From Synergistaceae bacterium (GTDB lineage Bacteria > Synergistota > Synergistia > Synergistales > Aminobacteriaceae): a stretch of DNA of 13,884 nt. Of the stretch, positions 7,308-13,862 are shown piece by piece (position 1 is the stretch's first letter; each line of letters begins with the position of its first letter). The position numbers and the translations under genes are program-made. The notes below the pieces were generated by a model, which was not told where the DNA came from, ran no database searches, and saw only the letters and a program-made list of their open reading frames with translations. The stretch lies in NCBI GenBank assembly GCA_009784305.1, contig WRBZ01000008.1, positions 1 to 13,884 on the forward strand, given 5' to 3'.

Positions 7308-8432
7308 ATGGGAAAAAGTTTTCGCCCTACGCGTATGGAAGTTAATCTGAAAAACCTTCGCGCTAATTTTTGCAGCATACGTTCTTATGTTAAAGGGCGG
7401 GAAATTTACGCCGTAGTTAAAGCAAACGCTTACGGGCATGGAGCTGTAGAAACTGCGAACGCCCTTATTGAGGAAGGGTGCAAGTATTTTGCAGTTGCAA
7501 CCCCCGATGAAGCCATTGAATTGCGCAGCGCCGGCATAACGAATCCAATACTTGTTCTCGGAGCATACGAGTACAGTTCAGCCGAAGAATTAGTTCACCT
7601 CGACATAACCGCCGCATGTACGGATGTAAAATTTGCATTGGCAATGAGTAAAGCAGCGGAAAAACAGGGAAAAACAGCAAAACTTCACATAAAAATTGAT
7701 TCTGGTATGGGAAGGGTAGGATTCACTGTTAGTGAGTTTAAGGACGCTATAGAAAGGATTTTACCACTGTCATCCATTGATATTGAAGGAGTATTCACTC
7801 ATTTTGCAGCGGCTGACGAATCCCGTCCGGATTGGACAAACCATCAGTTCTCCGAATACAAAAAAGCTCTTACAATTATCAGGCAAAAAGGACTTAATGT
7901 AAAACGTCATGTTTGCAATAGCGCAGGTATATTGGGACATCCGGACAAACATCTTGATATGGTACGCCCCGGCATAGCTTTATATGGAATGATGCCATCT
8001 TCGGAAACTGTATGTGCGTATCCGATAACCCTGCTTCCAACGTTCGAAGTAAAAACCAGGATCGTTCTGATACGAAGCCTGCCAGCAGGCACAGGAATAA
8101 GTTATGGACTTCGTTACATAACACGAGGGAAAGAACACTTAGCCGTCTTGCCTATAGGATATGCCGACGGAATCACAAGAGCTTTATCAGGGAAAATGTC
8201 AGTACTGATACATGGCCAGCGCTGTCCTGTTGTGGGAACTATATGTATGGATCAGATGATGGTTAATGTGACCGGTATTGAAAATGTTAAAATTGGAGAT
8301 GAAGCAGTTATTATTGGTAAACAAGGAGATAATATCATTTTACCGGAAGAGATGGCTTATGAAAGAAACACCATAAATTATGAAATACCAACTATTATTC
8401 AGAGAAGAGTTCCAAAAATTTATATGCAATAA
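7308..8432 (+). CDS. alr: Alanine racemase
   Basis: Alanine racemase is a pyridoxal-phosphate enzyme that interconverts L- and D-alanine, supplying D-alanine for peptidoglycan. The fold-III PLP signature AVVKANAYGHG is near the start, with Lys38 as the Schiff-base lysine. The second catalytic base is Tyr266 in GTGISYGLRY. DSGMGRVGF, VFTHFAAADE, CNSAGI, MVRPGIALYGM, LPIGYADGI and GTICMDQMMVNV are further family motifs in correct order. The 374-residue length is standard. ATG 7308 is preferred over GTG 7299 because GGGTGA sits five bases upstream of it and it starts directly before FRPTRMEVNLKNL. It heads a same-strand run with pgsA and the M20 genes (23-base gap to pgsA), so its promoter may drive them all. 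Confidence 0.96.
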   Translation: MGKSFRPTRMEVNLKNLRANFCSIRSYVKGREIYAVVKANAYGHGAVETANALIEEGCKYFAVATPDEAIELRSAGITNPILVLGAYEYSSAEELVHLDITAACTDVKFALAMSKAAEKQGKTAKLHIKIDSGMGRVGFTVSEFKDAIERILPLSSIDIEGVFTHFAAADESRPDWTNHQFSEYKKALTIIRQKGLNVKRHVCNSAGILGHPDKHLDMVRPGIALYGMMPSSETVCAYPITLLPTFEVKTRIVLIRSLPAGTGISYGLRYITRGKEHLAVLPIGYADGITRALSGKMSVLIHGQRCPVVGTICMDQMMVNVTGIENVKIGDEAVIIGKQGDNIILPEEMAYERNTINYEIPTIIQRRVPKIYMQ

Positions 8433-8455
8433 AGTAAAAAAAGCGGAGGCTCTAA

Positions 8456-9124
8456 ATGGGTTTTAAATCTGGAATATCAAGAGTACGGACAAATGCCAGA
8501 GAAAGAATATCAAAAGCAAAGGCAAGAGCTAAACAAAGGGTAACCAAGGCAAAGACCGCATTGTTCAGTGTTCCTAACATATTGAGTTTGAGCAGAGTTT
8601 TCCTTGCGCCGCTCGTACTTATTTTTTTGACTATACGGATAAAAGCGCCGGTAGGATTTTTTGAACAATGGGGAATAGAAGTTTCATTGGGAGACCTTCT
8701 GGCGGTGACTGTTTTTATAGTTGCGGCAATAACTGACTCGCTCGATGGATATATAGCAAGAAAATTCAAGTTAGTGACCACTCTTGGAAAATTTATTGAC
8801 TCTCTAGCGGACAAAGTTCTTGTGATCGCTGCTTTGCTGGCATTAGTCGAGCTTAATCGTCTTCCATCGTGGATGGTAATGATAATAATAACGCGCGAAT
8901 TTGTGGTAACGGGACTTCGCCTTGTTGCTGCCGCGCAAGGAGTTGTGATAGCTGCTTCTCCAGGGGGTAAAATCAAGACATTTACCCAAATAATAGCTAT
9001 AATACTTCTTATATTGAATTTACCAGGAAGGATGATTGCTATGTGGATAGCCATGGCATTGACCGTGATTTCAGGAATGCAATATCTGATGAACGGTAAA
9101 AAAATCCTGTTGGAAGGGGAATAA
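8456..9124 (+). CDS. pgsA: CDP-diacylglycerol-glycerol-3-phosphate 3-phosphatidyltransferase, with basic N-terminal extension
   Basis: PgsA makes phosphatidylglycerol phosphate from CDP-diacylglycerol and glycerol-3-phosphate in the cytoplasmic membrane. The complete CDP-alcohol phosphatidyltransferase motif is present with exact spacing: Asp94, Asp97-Gly98, Ala101-Arg102, Gly111, Asp115 and Asp119. Several hydrophobic segments follow. VPNILSLSR (39-47) matches the place where ordinary PgsA proteins begin (LPNILTLLR). Ahead of it is an unusual tail: residues 1-34 hold twelve Lys/Arg and one Glu. The start is well supported by CGGAGG (8444-8449) six bases before ATG, so the tail is probably translated. 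Within the superfamily PgsA is the best fit, but another CDP-alcohol transferase cannot be excluded. It lies six bases before M20 copy A1, whose ribosome-binding site (AAGGGGA) is in the pgsA 3' end. Confidence 0.87.
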   Translation: MGFKSGISRVRTNARERISKAKARAKQRVTKAKTALFSVPNILSLSRVFLAPLVLIFLTIRIKAPVGFFEQWGIEVSLGDLLAVTVFIVAAITDSLDGYIARKFKLVTTLGKFIDSLADKVLVIAALLALVELNRLPSWMVMIIITREFVVTGLRLVAAAQGVVIAASPGGKIKTFTQIIAIILLILNLPGRMIAMWIAMALTVISGMQYLMNGKKILLEGE

Positions 9125-9130
9125 TAAAGA

Positions 9131-10387
9131 ATGATTACAATAAGTGGGCTGAAAGATAATATTCTCAAGGAAATAGAGCATCTTGAAAGTGAGATGATAA
9201 AGTCTTTATGCCGTATAGTACGATTTCCAGCCGTATCCCCTCATAACGGAGGACGGGGAGAGGAAGCAAAAGCGCAGGAAATATCTAAAATATTAATAGA
9301 ACAGGGGCTTACAGAAGGTGCAGAATTAGAATGGATCAGGATACCTGATGAAAAATCGCATACCGGCAATCGCCCGTCTATAATTCTGCGTACGCCAGGG
9401 AAAACACAGCAGCGTCTATGGATATTATGCCATATTGACGTTGTATCTGCAGGTGACAGGTCATCGTGGAATAATGATCCGTTTGAACCTGTAATAAAGG
9501 ATGGAAAGGTGTATGCAAGGGGAACAAATGATAATGGACAAGCTGTAATAGCAATGATTTATGCGCTGAAAGCATTAAAAAATCTAAAAATAGTTCCGGA
9601 GTATGAAATATGTTTAGGGTTTGTAGCGGATGAAGAAACTGGGAGCCACTACAGTATTGAACCAATGGTAAATAATGGGATAGTAGATTTCCGAGAAGAT
9701 GATATGATCCTTGTTCCTGATGGAGGAGACAGCAAAGGGGACTTTATCGAGATAGCTGAAAAAGGATTATTACAGATAGAATTTACAATTATTGGGAAAC
9801 AAACTCACGCCAGCTCACCTAATTTGGGATCAAATGCATGCCGAGCGGCAAATATTTTGTCTGTAACGCTGGATGAAGAGCTGCATAAGGCTTTTCCTGA
9901 CTGTGATGAATTATTTACACCGAATAAATCCACATTTGAGCCTACAAGAAGATACACCAATGTTGTCAGTATTAACATTGTTCCCGGCGTGGAAAGAATA
10001 TCTTTTGACTGCCGGGTTCTTCCGCATATAAAACTTGACGATGTTATAAAAATTGCTGAAAAAGTTATGGAAAGTGTAATGTCACAAACCGGCGTCAAGG
10101 TGAAATTGAATGTAATAAACCGCAGTGACGCTGCTCCATGTACATCTCCAGATTCCACTGTAGCGAAAATTTTATCAAAAGCCATAAATGAAGTACTTAA
10201 TGTTAAACCCAGATTCGGAGGTGTAGGTGGAGGGACATTTTCTGCATTTTTCAGACATAAAGGGATTTCTTCCGTTGTTTGGGAGCAGAATACAGAAGGG
10301 CAGACACATCAACCTAACGAATACGCCATCATAAAATATATGCTCAACAACGCGAAAGTTTTTGCGTTGTTGATGTCAGGAGCATAA
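9131..10387 (+). CDS. M20 family metallo-hydrolase, copy A1
   Basis: This is a 418-residue zinc-dependent hydrolase of the M20 (ArgE/DapE/carboxypeptidase G2) superfamily, cytoplasmic, with no signal peptide. It resembles the subgroup, common in archaea and some anaerobic bacteria, that some databases misleadingly call 'diaminopimelate aminotransferase'; its substrate is not known to me. Active-site residues by family alignment: His101 and Asp103 (CHIDVVSAGD), bridging Asp134 (GTNDNG), general-base Glu168 and ligand Glu169 (DEETGS), ligand Asp197 (VPDGG), lid-domain His226 (GKQTHASSP), and ligand His393 (THQPNEY). All are present, so it should be active. The dimerisation/lid domain lies at about 215-325. 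It starts six bases after pgsA. An alternative reading is a dipeptidase or amidohydrolase of N-acyl amino acids; the sequence alone does not decide. Confidence 0.9.
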   Translation: MITISGLKDNILKEIEHLESEMIKSLCRIVRFPAVSPHNGGRGEEAKAQEISKILIEQGLTEGAELEWIRIPDEKSHTGNRPSIILRTPGKTQQRLWILCHIDVVSAGDRSSWNNDPFEPVIKDGKVYARGTNDNGQAVIAMIYALKALKNLKIVPEYEICLGFVADEETGSHYSIEPMVNNGIVDFREDDMILVPDGGDSKGDFIEIAEKGLLQIEFTIIGKQTHASSPNLGSNACRAANILSVTLDEELHKAFPDCDELFTPNKSTFEPTRRYTNVVSINIVPGVERISFDCRVLPHIKLDDVIKIAEKVMESVMSQTGVKVKLNVINRSDAAPCTSPDSTVAKILSKAINEVLNVKPRFGGVGGGTFSAFFRHKGISSVVWEQNTEGQTHQPNEYAIIKYMLNNAKVFALLMSGA

Positions 10388-10439
10388 TAATTATATACAT
10401 TAGATTATACTGTACTGTATTTTATATACTCAAACTTCG

Positions 10440-10858
10440 ATGTTGTAGGCGTTAATATCGTTCCCGGGATGGAAAGGCTGTCGTTCGATTGTCGAGTGCT
10501 TCCGCATATAAATCTTGACGATGTTATAATGACGGTTATGGAAGTTATAGAAAAGGTAATGTCCCAAACTGGAGCCAAGATAGAATTTAGTATAATAGAA
10601 CGCGATGACGCTGCTGCAAGCACGTCCCCGAATTTAGACTTTTGGATAAAGCCATAAGTGAAGCGCTAAACATTGAGCCCGTATTTTGCGGTGCAGGAAT
10701 AGGAACTTTTTCAGTATTTTTCAAACGTGAAGGGATTCCTACCATTGTTTGGGAACAGAATACAGGCGGACTGGCGCAGCAGCCTAATGAATACGCCCTT
10801 ATAGAACACATGATCAACAACGCAAAAGTTTTTGCTTTGATGATGGCAGGAGGTTTAT
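10440..10858 (+). pseudogene. Decayed M20 gene, copy psi-B1 (C-terminal third only, frameshifted)
   Basis: Homology to the neighbouring M20 genes begins abruptly at VVGVNIVPGMERLSFDCRV (from about 10440), equivalent to residue ~278 of the full protein; roughly the first two-thirds are missing. The first segment runs in one frame to STSPN near 10635. There about 10 bases are missing relative to B2, shifting the frame. The second segment continues from LDKAISEALNIEP to FALMMAGG. The normal stop after AGG is lost, so that frame runs on to 10881, past the start of copy A2. The remnant has the B-type signatures GIGTFSVFF and LAQQPNEY. The 50-base AT-rich spacer before it (10388-10439) shows no similarity to the M20 genes. 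No plausible functional product is expected; its 3' end supplies the ribosome-binding site of A2. Confidence 0.88.
10848..10853 (+). promoter_or_regulatory. AGGAGG ribosome-binding site of copy A2, inside the pseudogene 3' end
   Basis: A perfect AGGAGG lies five bases before ATG 10859. The same bases are the former C-terminal Ala-Gly-Gly codons (GCA GGA GGT) of the decayed psi-B1 gene, so this bit of the remnant still has a job. It decides the start of A2 in favour of 10859 over ATG 10868, whose spacing would be 14 bases. Confidence 0.75.
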
Positions 10859-12121
10859 ATGGTGAATATGAGCAGAAATGAGCTAAAGGATAAAATTTTT
10901 CAGGAAATTGATAATCTTGAAAAGGTGATGATAGATTCTTTATGCAGTATAGTACGATTTGAGGCTGTATCACCACATCACGGAGGACAGGGAGAGGAAG
11001 CAAAAGCGCAGCAAATATCAAAAATAATTGATGAACAGGGACTTTCTGAAGGAGCAAAACTTGAATGGATTAGGATCCCCGATGAAAAATCGCAGACCGG
11101 CAATCGCCCGTCAATAATACTATACTGCCCTGGTAAAACGCAGCAGCGTTTATGGATGTTTTGCCATATTGATGTTGTATCCGCAGGCGACCGGATTTTG
11201 TGGAACACTGACCCTTTTGAACCTTTGGTAAAGGATGGCAGAGTATATGCAAGAGGAGCAAGCGACAACGGACAGGCTGGAATAGCAATGCTTTACGCTC
11301 TGAAAGCATTGAAGAATTTGAATATAACTCCGGAATATGAAATATGTTTAGGGTTTGTGGCGGATGAGGAAACGGGAAGCCGATACAGTATTGAACCAAT
11401 GGTAAATAAAAAAATAATAGATTTCCGGAAAAATGATATGATACTTGTCCCTGATGGAGGGAAAAGTGCAGGGGACTTCATACAGATAGCTGAAAAAGGA
11501 CTATTACAGATAGAATTTAACGTTTATGGAAAACAATGTCACGCCAGCACCCCTGATTTAGGGATAAATGCATGCCGCGTGGCTAATATGCTTTCCGTAA
11601 TGCTGGACGAAGCGCTGCATAAATCATTCCCTGACTGCGATGAATTGTTTACACCAGCTAACTCCACATTTGAGCCTACAAGAAGATATGCCAATGTTGC
11701 AAGTGTCAATGTCATTCCCGGAGTGGAAAAATTATCATTCGACTGCCGTGTGCTTCCGCATATAAATCTTGATGGTGTTATAGAAACAGTCGAAAAAGTT
11801 ATGAAAAGCGTAATGTCGCAAACTGGCGCCAATGTTGAATTAAACGTATTAAGCCGCCATGACGCTGCTCCATGCACATCTCATGATTCTGCTGTAGCGA
11901 AACTCTTATCTAAGGCCGTAAGTGAAGTGCTCAACGTAAAACCCAGATTCGGAGGGGTAGGGGGAGGGACTTTTTCAGTATTTTTCAGACATGAAGGAAT
12001 CTCTTCCATCGTTTGGGAGCAAAATGTTGACGGGCAGGCGCATCAGCCTAACGAATACGCCCTCATAAAATACATGCTTAACAACGCGAAAGTTTTTGCC
12101 TTAATGATGGCAGGATGGTAA
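10859..12121 (+). CDS. M20 family metallo-hydrolase, copy A2
   Basis: This 420-residue M20 enzyme is very similar to A1 along its whole length. All catalytic and metal positions are present: His103 and Asp105 (CHIDVVSAGD), bridging Asp136 (ASDNG), general-base Glu170 and ligand Glu171 (DEETGS), Asp199 (VPDGG), lid His228 (GKQCHASTP) and His395 (AHQPNEY). The C-terminal glycine loop GGVGGGTF is A-type, as in A1. It is therefore the active member of the intact A2-B2 pair. The start is set by AGGAGG at 10848-10853. The nine bases after the stop carry no strong new ribosome-binding site; AGGATGG at 12112-12118 within the last codons, 12 bases before the B2 ATG, is the nearest candidate. The substrate is unknown; with the TctB-like transporter downstream, an imported N-acylated amino acid or small peptide is possible but unproven. 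Confidence 0.9.
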   Translation: MVNMSRNELKDKIFQEIDNLEKVMIDSLCSIVRFEAVSPHHGGQGEEAKAQQISKIIDEQGLSEGAKLEWIRIPDEKSQTGNRPSIILYCPGKTQQRLWMFCHIDVVSAGDRILWNTDPFEPLVKDGRVYARGASDNGQAGIAMLYALKALKNLNITPEYEICLGFVADEETGSRYSIEPMVNKKIIDFRKNDMILVPDGGKSAGDFIQIAEKGLLQIEFNVYGKQCHASTPDLGINACRVANMLSVMLDEALHKSFPDCDELFTPANSTFEPTRRYANVASVNVIPGVEKLSFDCRVLPHINLDGVIETVEKVMKSVMSQTGANVELNVLSRHDAAPCTSHDSAVAKLLSKAVSEVLNVKPRFGGVGGGTFSVFFRHEGISSIVWEQNVDGQAHQPNEYALIKYMLNNAKVFALMMAGW

Positions 12122-12130
12122 ATAATAACT

Positions 12131-13387
12131 ATGAACAATAATGGACTGAAAGACGATATTTTACAGGAAATAGAATCTCTAAGAAACGAGATGACAAAGT
12201 CTTTGTGCCGTATACTCCAGTTTCCGGCTGTATCCCCTCATCATGGAGGACAGGGAGAGGAAGCTAAAGCACAGGAAGTATTAAAAATTATAAAAGAACA
12301 GGGACTTGGTGAAGGTGCGAAACTTGAATGGATAAGGATACCTGATGAAAAATCGCATACCGGCAATCGCCCGTCGTTAATTTTGTACACCCCCGGTAAA
12401 ACACAGCAGCGTTTGTGGATGTTTTGTCATCTCGATGTTGTATCCGCAGGCGACCGTACATTGTGGAACACTGACCCTTTTAATCCTGTGGTTAAGGATG
12501 GCAGAGTATATGCAAGGGGAGCAAACGATAACGGACATGCTGCAATTGCAATGATATACGCTCTGAAAGCGTTGAAAAATCTGAACATAACTCCGGAATA
12601 TGAAATATGTTTAGGATTTGTAGCGGACGAGATGATGGGGAGCCGCTACAGTATTGAACCAATGATAAGGAAAAAAATCGTTAATTTCAGTAAAGATGAT
12701 ATGATCCTCATTCCTGACGGTGGAGAGAACACAGGGAGCTTTATTGAAATAGCGGAAAAAGGATTGCTGCAGATGGAATTTACAGTCAGTGGGAAACAGT
12801 GTCACGCCAGCACTCCCGAATATGGGATAAATGCATGCCGGGTGGCGAATATTTTTTCCGTCATACTGGATGAAACGCTTCATAAAACCTTTCCTGATAA
12901 AAACGAATTGTTTTCACCGGAAGAATACTCTACATTTGAGCCAACAAGAAGATACATAAATGTTGTTAGCGCTAATGTCATACCAGGTTTCGAAAAGCTA
13001 TCGTTCGACTGCCGTGTGCTTCCGCATGTAAAGCTTGACGATGTTATAAAGATAGTTAAGGAAGTTATGGAAAATGTAATGTCTCAAACCGGAGCTCAAA
13101 TTGAATTTAGCATAGCAGAGCGCGATGACCCTGCTCCAAGAACGTCCCCGGATTCTCCTATAGCGAAGCTTCTAGAAAAAGCTATAAGTGAAGTGCTTAA
13201 CGTGAAGCCCAGATTTGGCGGTTGTGGAATAGGTACTTTTTCAGTGTTTTTCAGACATGAAGGGATCCCAACAGTTGTTTGGCAGCAAAATACTAGCGGA
13301 TTGGCGCAACAACCTAATGAATATGCTGAAATTGAACACATGACCAACAATGCAAAAGTTTTTGCTTTGGTGATGGCAGGAGGATAA
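12131..13387 (+). CDS. M20 family protein with altered zinc site, copy B2
   Basis: The 418-residue protein keeps the full M20 fold and length, but its active site is changed. Retained: His100 and Asp102 (CHLDVVSAGD), bridging Asp133 (ANDNG), general-base Glu167, Asp196 (IPDGG) and lid His225 (GKQCHASTP). Changed: the ligand Glu after the general base is Met168 (DEMMGS instead of DEETGS), and the C-terminal ligand His is Gln393 (AQQPNEY instead of AHQPNEY). The glycine loop reads GCGIGTF rather than GVGGGTF. In carboxypeptidase G2 and DapE the two lost positions bind the same zinc ion, so B2 should hold one metal or be inactive. The frame is open and clean, so it is not simply decaying. It could be a partner subunit of A2, a mono-zinc enzyme, or a binding protein. 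Its final codons GCA GGA GGA contain the ribosome-binding site of tctB. Confidence 0.88.
   Translation: MNNNGLKDDILQEIESLRNEMTKSLCRILQFPAVSPHHGGQGEEAKAQEVLKIIKEQGLGEGAKLEWIRIPDEKSHTGNRPSLILYTPGKTQQRLWMFCHLDVVSAGDRTLWNTDPFNPVVKDGRVYARGANDNGHAAIAMIYALKALKNLNITPEYEICLGFVADEMMGSRYSIEPMIRKKIVNFSKDDMILIPDGGENTGSFIEIAEKGLLQMEFTVSGKQCHASTPEYGINACRVANIFSVILDETLHKTFPDKNELFSPEEYSTFEPTRRYINVVSANVIPGFEKLSFDCRVLPHVKLDDVIKIVKEVMENVMSQTGAQIEFSIAERDDPAPRTSPDSPIAKLLEKAISEVLNVKPRFGGCGIGTFSVFFRHEGIPTVVWQQNTSGLAQQPNEYAEIEHMTNNAKVFALVMAGG
13378..13383 (+). promoter_or_regulatory. AGGAGG ribosome-binding site placing the tctB start at ATT 13392
   Basis: A perfect AGGAGG lies within the last codons of M20 copy B2, exactly eight bases before the ATT codon at 13392. 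No ATG, GTG or TTG in the tctB frame lies between this site and ATG 13482, which is about 100 bases away and has no comparable site. The position supports ATT as initiation codon, or an ATG-to-ATT change. Confidence 0.65.
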
Positions 13388-13391
13388 AGAG

Positions 13392-13862
13392 ATTAGAATA
13401 ATTGGTGTAATTGTTTTCATAACGGGTGCAATTTACGCAGCCCGTGCGTTTACACTGATAAGGATCACAGGCGAATCACCTATGACCAACACATATCCAT
13501 TCATCCTCGGAATTTTATTATGTATGAGTGCATTGGGAATTTATATTTTCGGAAATGAAAAAAAATCATATTTTCATTGCAGCAAAACTGAGTTAATCCT
13601 CACGCTGATATGCTCAATTGTTTTCGCTTTAATATTCGAGAAAACAGGAACCATTAAAGCCTCATTCATATTTTCATTCATATTGGGAACCATATGGAAC
13701 CGCAAAGTCCCCGTGTCAGAAGAATCTACCCCAAAATCAGGTTTTATAGCATACCTTACGACTAATACAAAGAATATAGCGGAAAACATTCTTGCGTCAT
13801 GCATAAGTTCAGCGGGAATATGGCTGGTTTTTGAAAGGATATTCAGATTATCGCTGCCATGA
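13392..13862 (+). CDS. TctB-like small membrane subunit of a tripartite tricarboxylate-type transporter
   Basis: TctB proteins are the small four- to five-helix membrane subunits that pair with the large TctA permease and a periplasmic TctC binding protein to import carboxylates. Taken from ATT 13392 the protein has 156 residues, normal for the family. Membrane segments lie at about 3-24 (IIGVIVFITGAIYAARAFTL), 35-54, 65-82, 84-100 and 132-150. Between the first two, TNTYPFILGILL resembles the place where TctB proteins have a Pro-rich turn before helix 2. Using ATG 13482 would give 126 residues and delete helix 1, although the upstream codons clearly encode such a helix. The start lies four bases after the B2 stop, and the 3' end overlaps the next ATG (ATGA), the usual tctB-tctA coupling. 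Family assignment is by topology and order; TctB sequences diverge strongly. Confidence 0.7.
   Translation: MRIIGVIVFITGAIYAARAFTLIRITGESPMTNTYPFILGILLCMSALGIYIFGNEKKSYFHCSKTELILTLICSIVFALIFEKTGTIKASFIFSFILGTIWNRKVPVSEESTPKSGFIAYLTTNTKNIAENILASCISSAGIWLVFERIFRLSLP

Larger units (their letters stand above)
9131..13387 (+). repeat. Tandem array of four M20 gene units (A1, psi-B1, A2, B2)
   Basis: Three full genes and one decayed remnant of the same M20 gene lie head to tail. Short identical DNA blocks recur in every unit, such as AACAACGC(G/A)AAAGTTTTTGC near the 3' ends. C-terminal residues divide them into two types. A1 and A2 share GGVGGGTFS, GISS, HQPNEYA and KYMLNNAKVF. The remnant and B2 share GIGTFSVFF, EGIPT, GLAQQPNEYA and EHM. 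The order A-B-A-B points to duplication of a two-gene unit. The N-terminal halves are similar throughout and give no clear A/B split. The similarity makes the locus prone to further recombination. Confidence 0.85.

Noticed and set aside
8452..9168. A 238-codon open frame on the minus strand covering all of pgsA, longer than pgsA itself.
   Set aside because: The plus strand carries the exact CDP-alcohol phosphatidyltransferase motif and a strong ribosome-binding site. The antisense product is low-complexity (Ile, Thr, Ser rich) and looks like a mirror of hydrophobic codons.
10388..10439. A promoter for A2 in the AT-rich spacer after A1 (TATACT at 10406 and 10425, TATATA at 10392).
   Set aside because: In such AT-rich DNA these hexamers are expected by chance, and no convincing -35 partner was found.
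10642..10881. A separate small gene of 79 codons.
   Set aside because: It is the frameshifted tail of the decayed M20 copy psi-B1, matching the last ~75 residues of B2; it has no own ribosome-binding site.
11955..11968. Two overlapping matches to the E. coli FtsK-orienting motif GGGNAGGG (11955-11962 and 11961-11968).
   Set aside because: They fall in the codons for the conserved Gly-rich active-site loop GGVGGGTF of M20 copy A2, which forces G-rich DNA. The motif used by this organism's FtsK is unknown.
9131..12121. Possible gene conversion between A2 and B2, because their N-terminal halves share GKQCHASTP and GINACRVAN, which A1 lacks.
   Set aside because: Those residues also match what I recall as the subgroup consensus, so they may be ancestral states with A1 diverged. 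No sharp boundary was seen.
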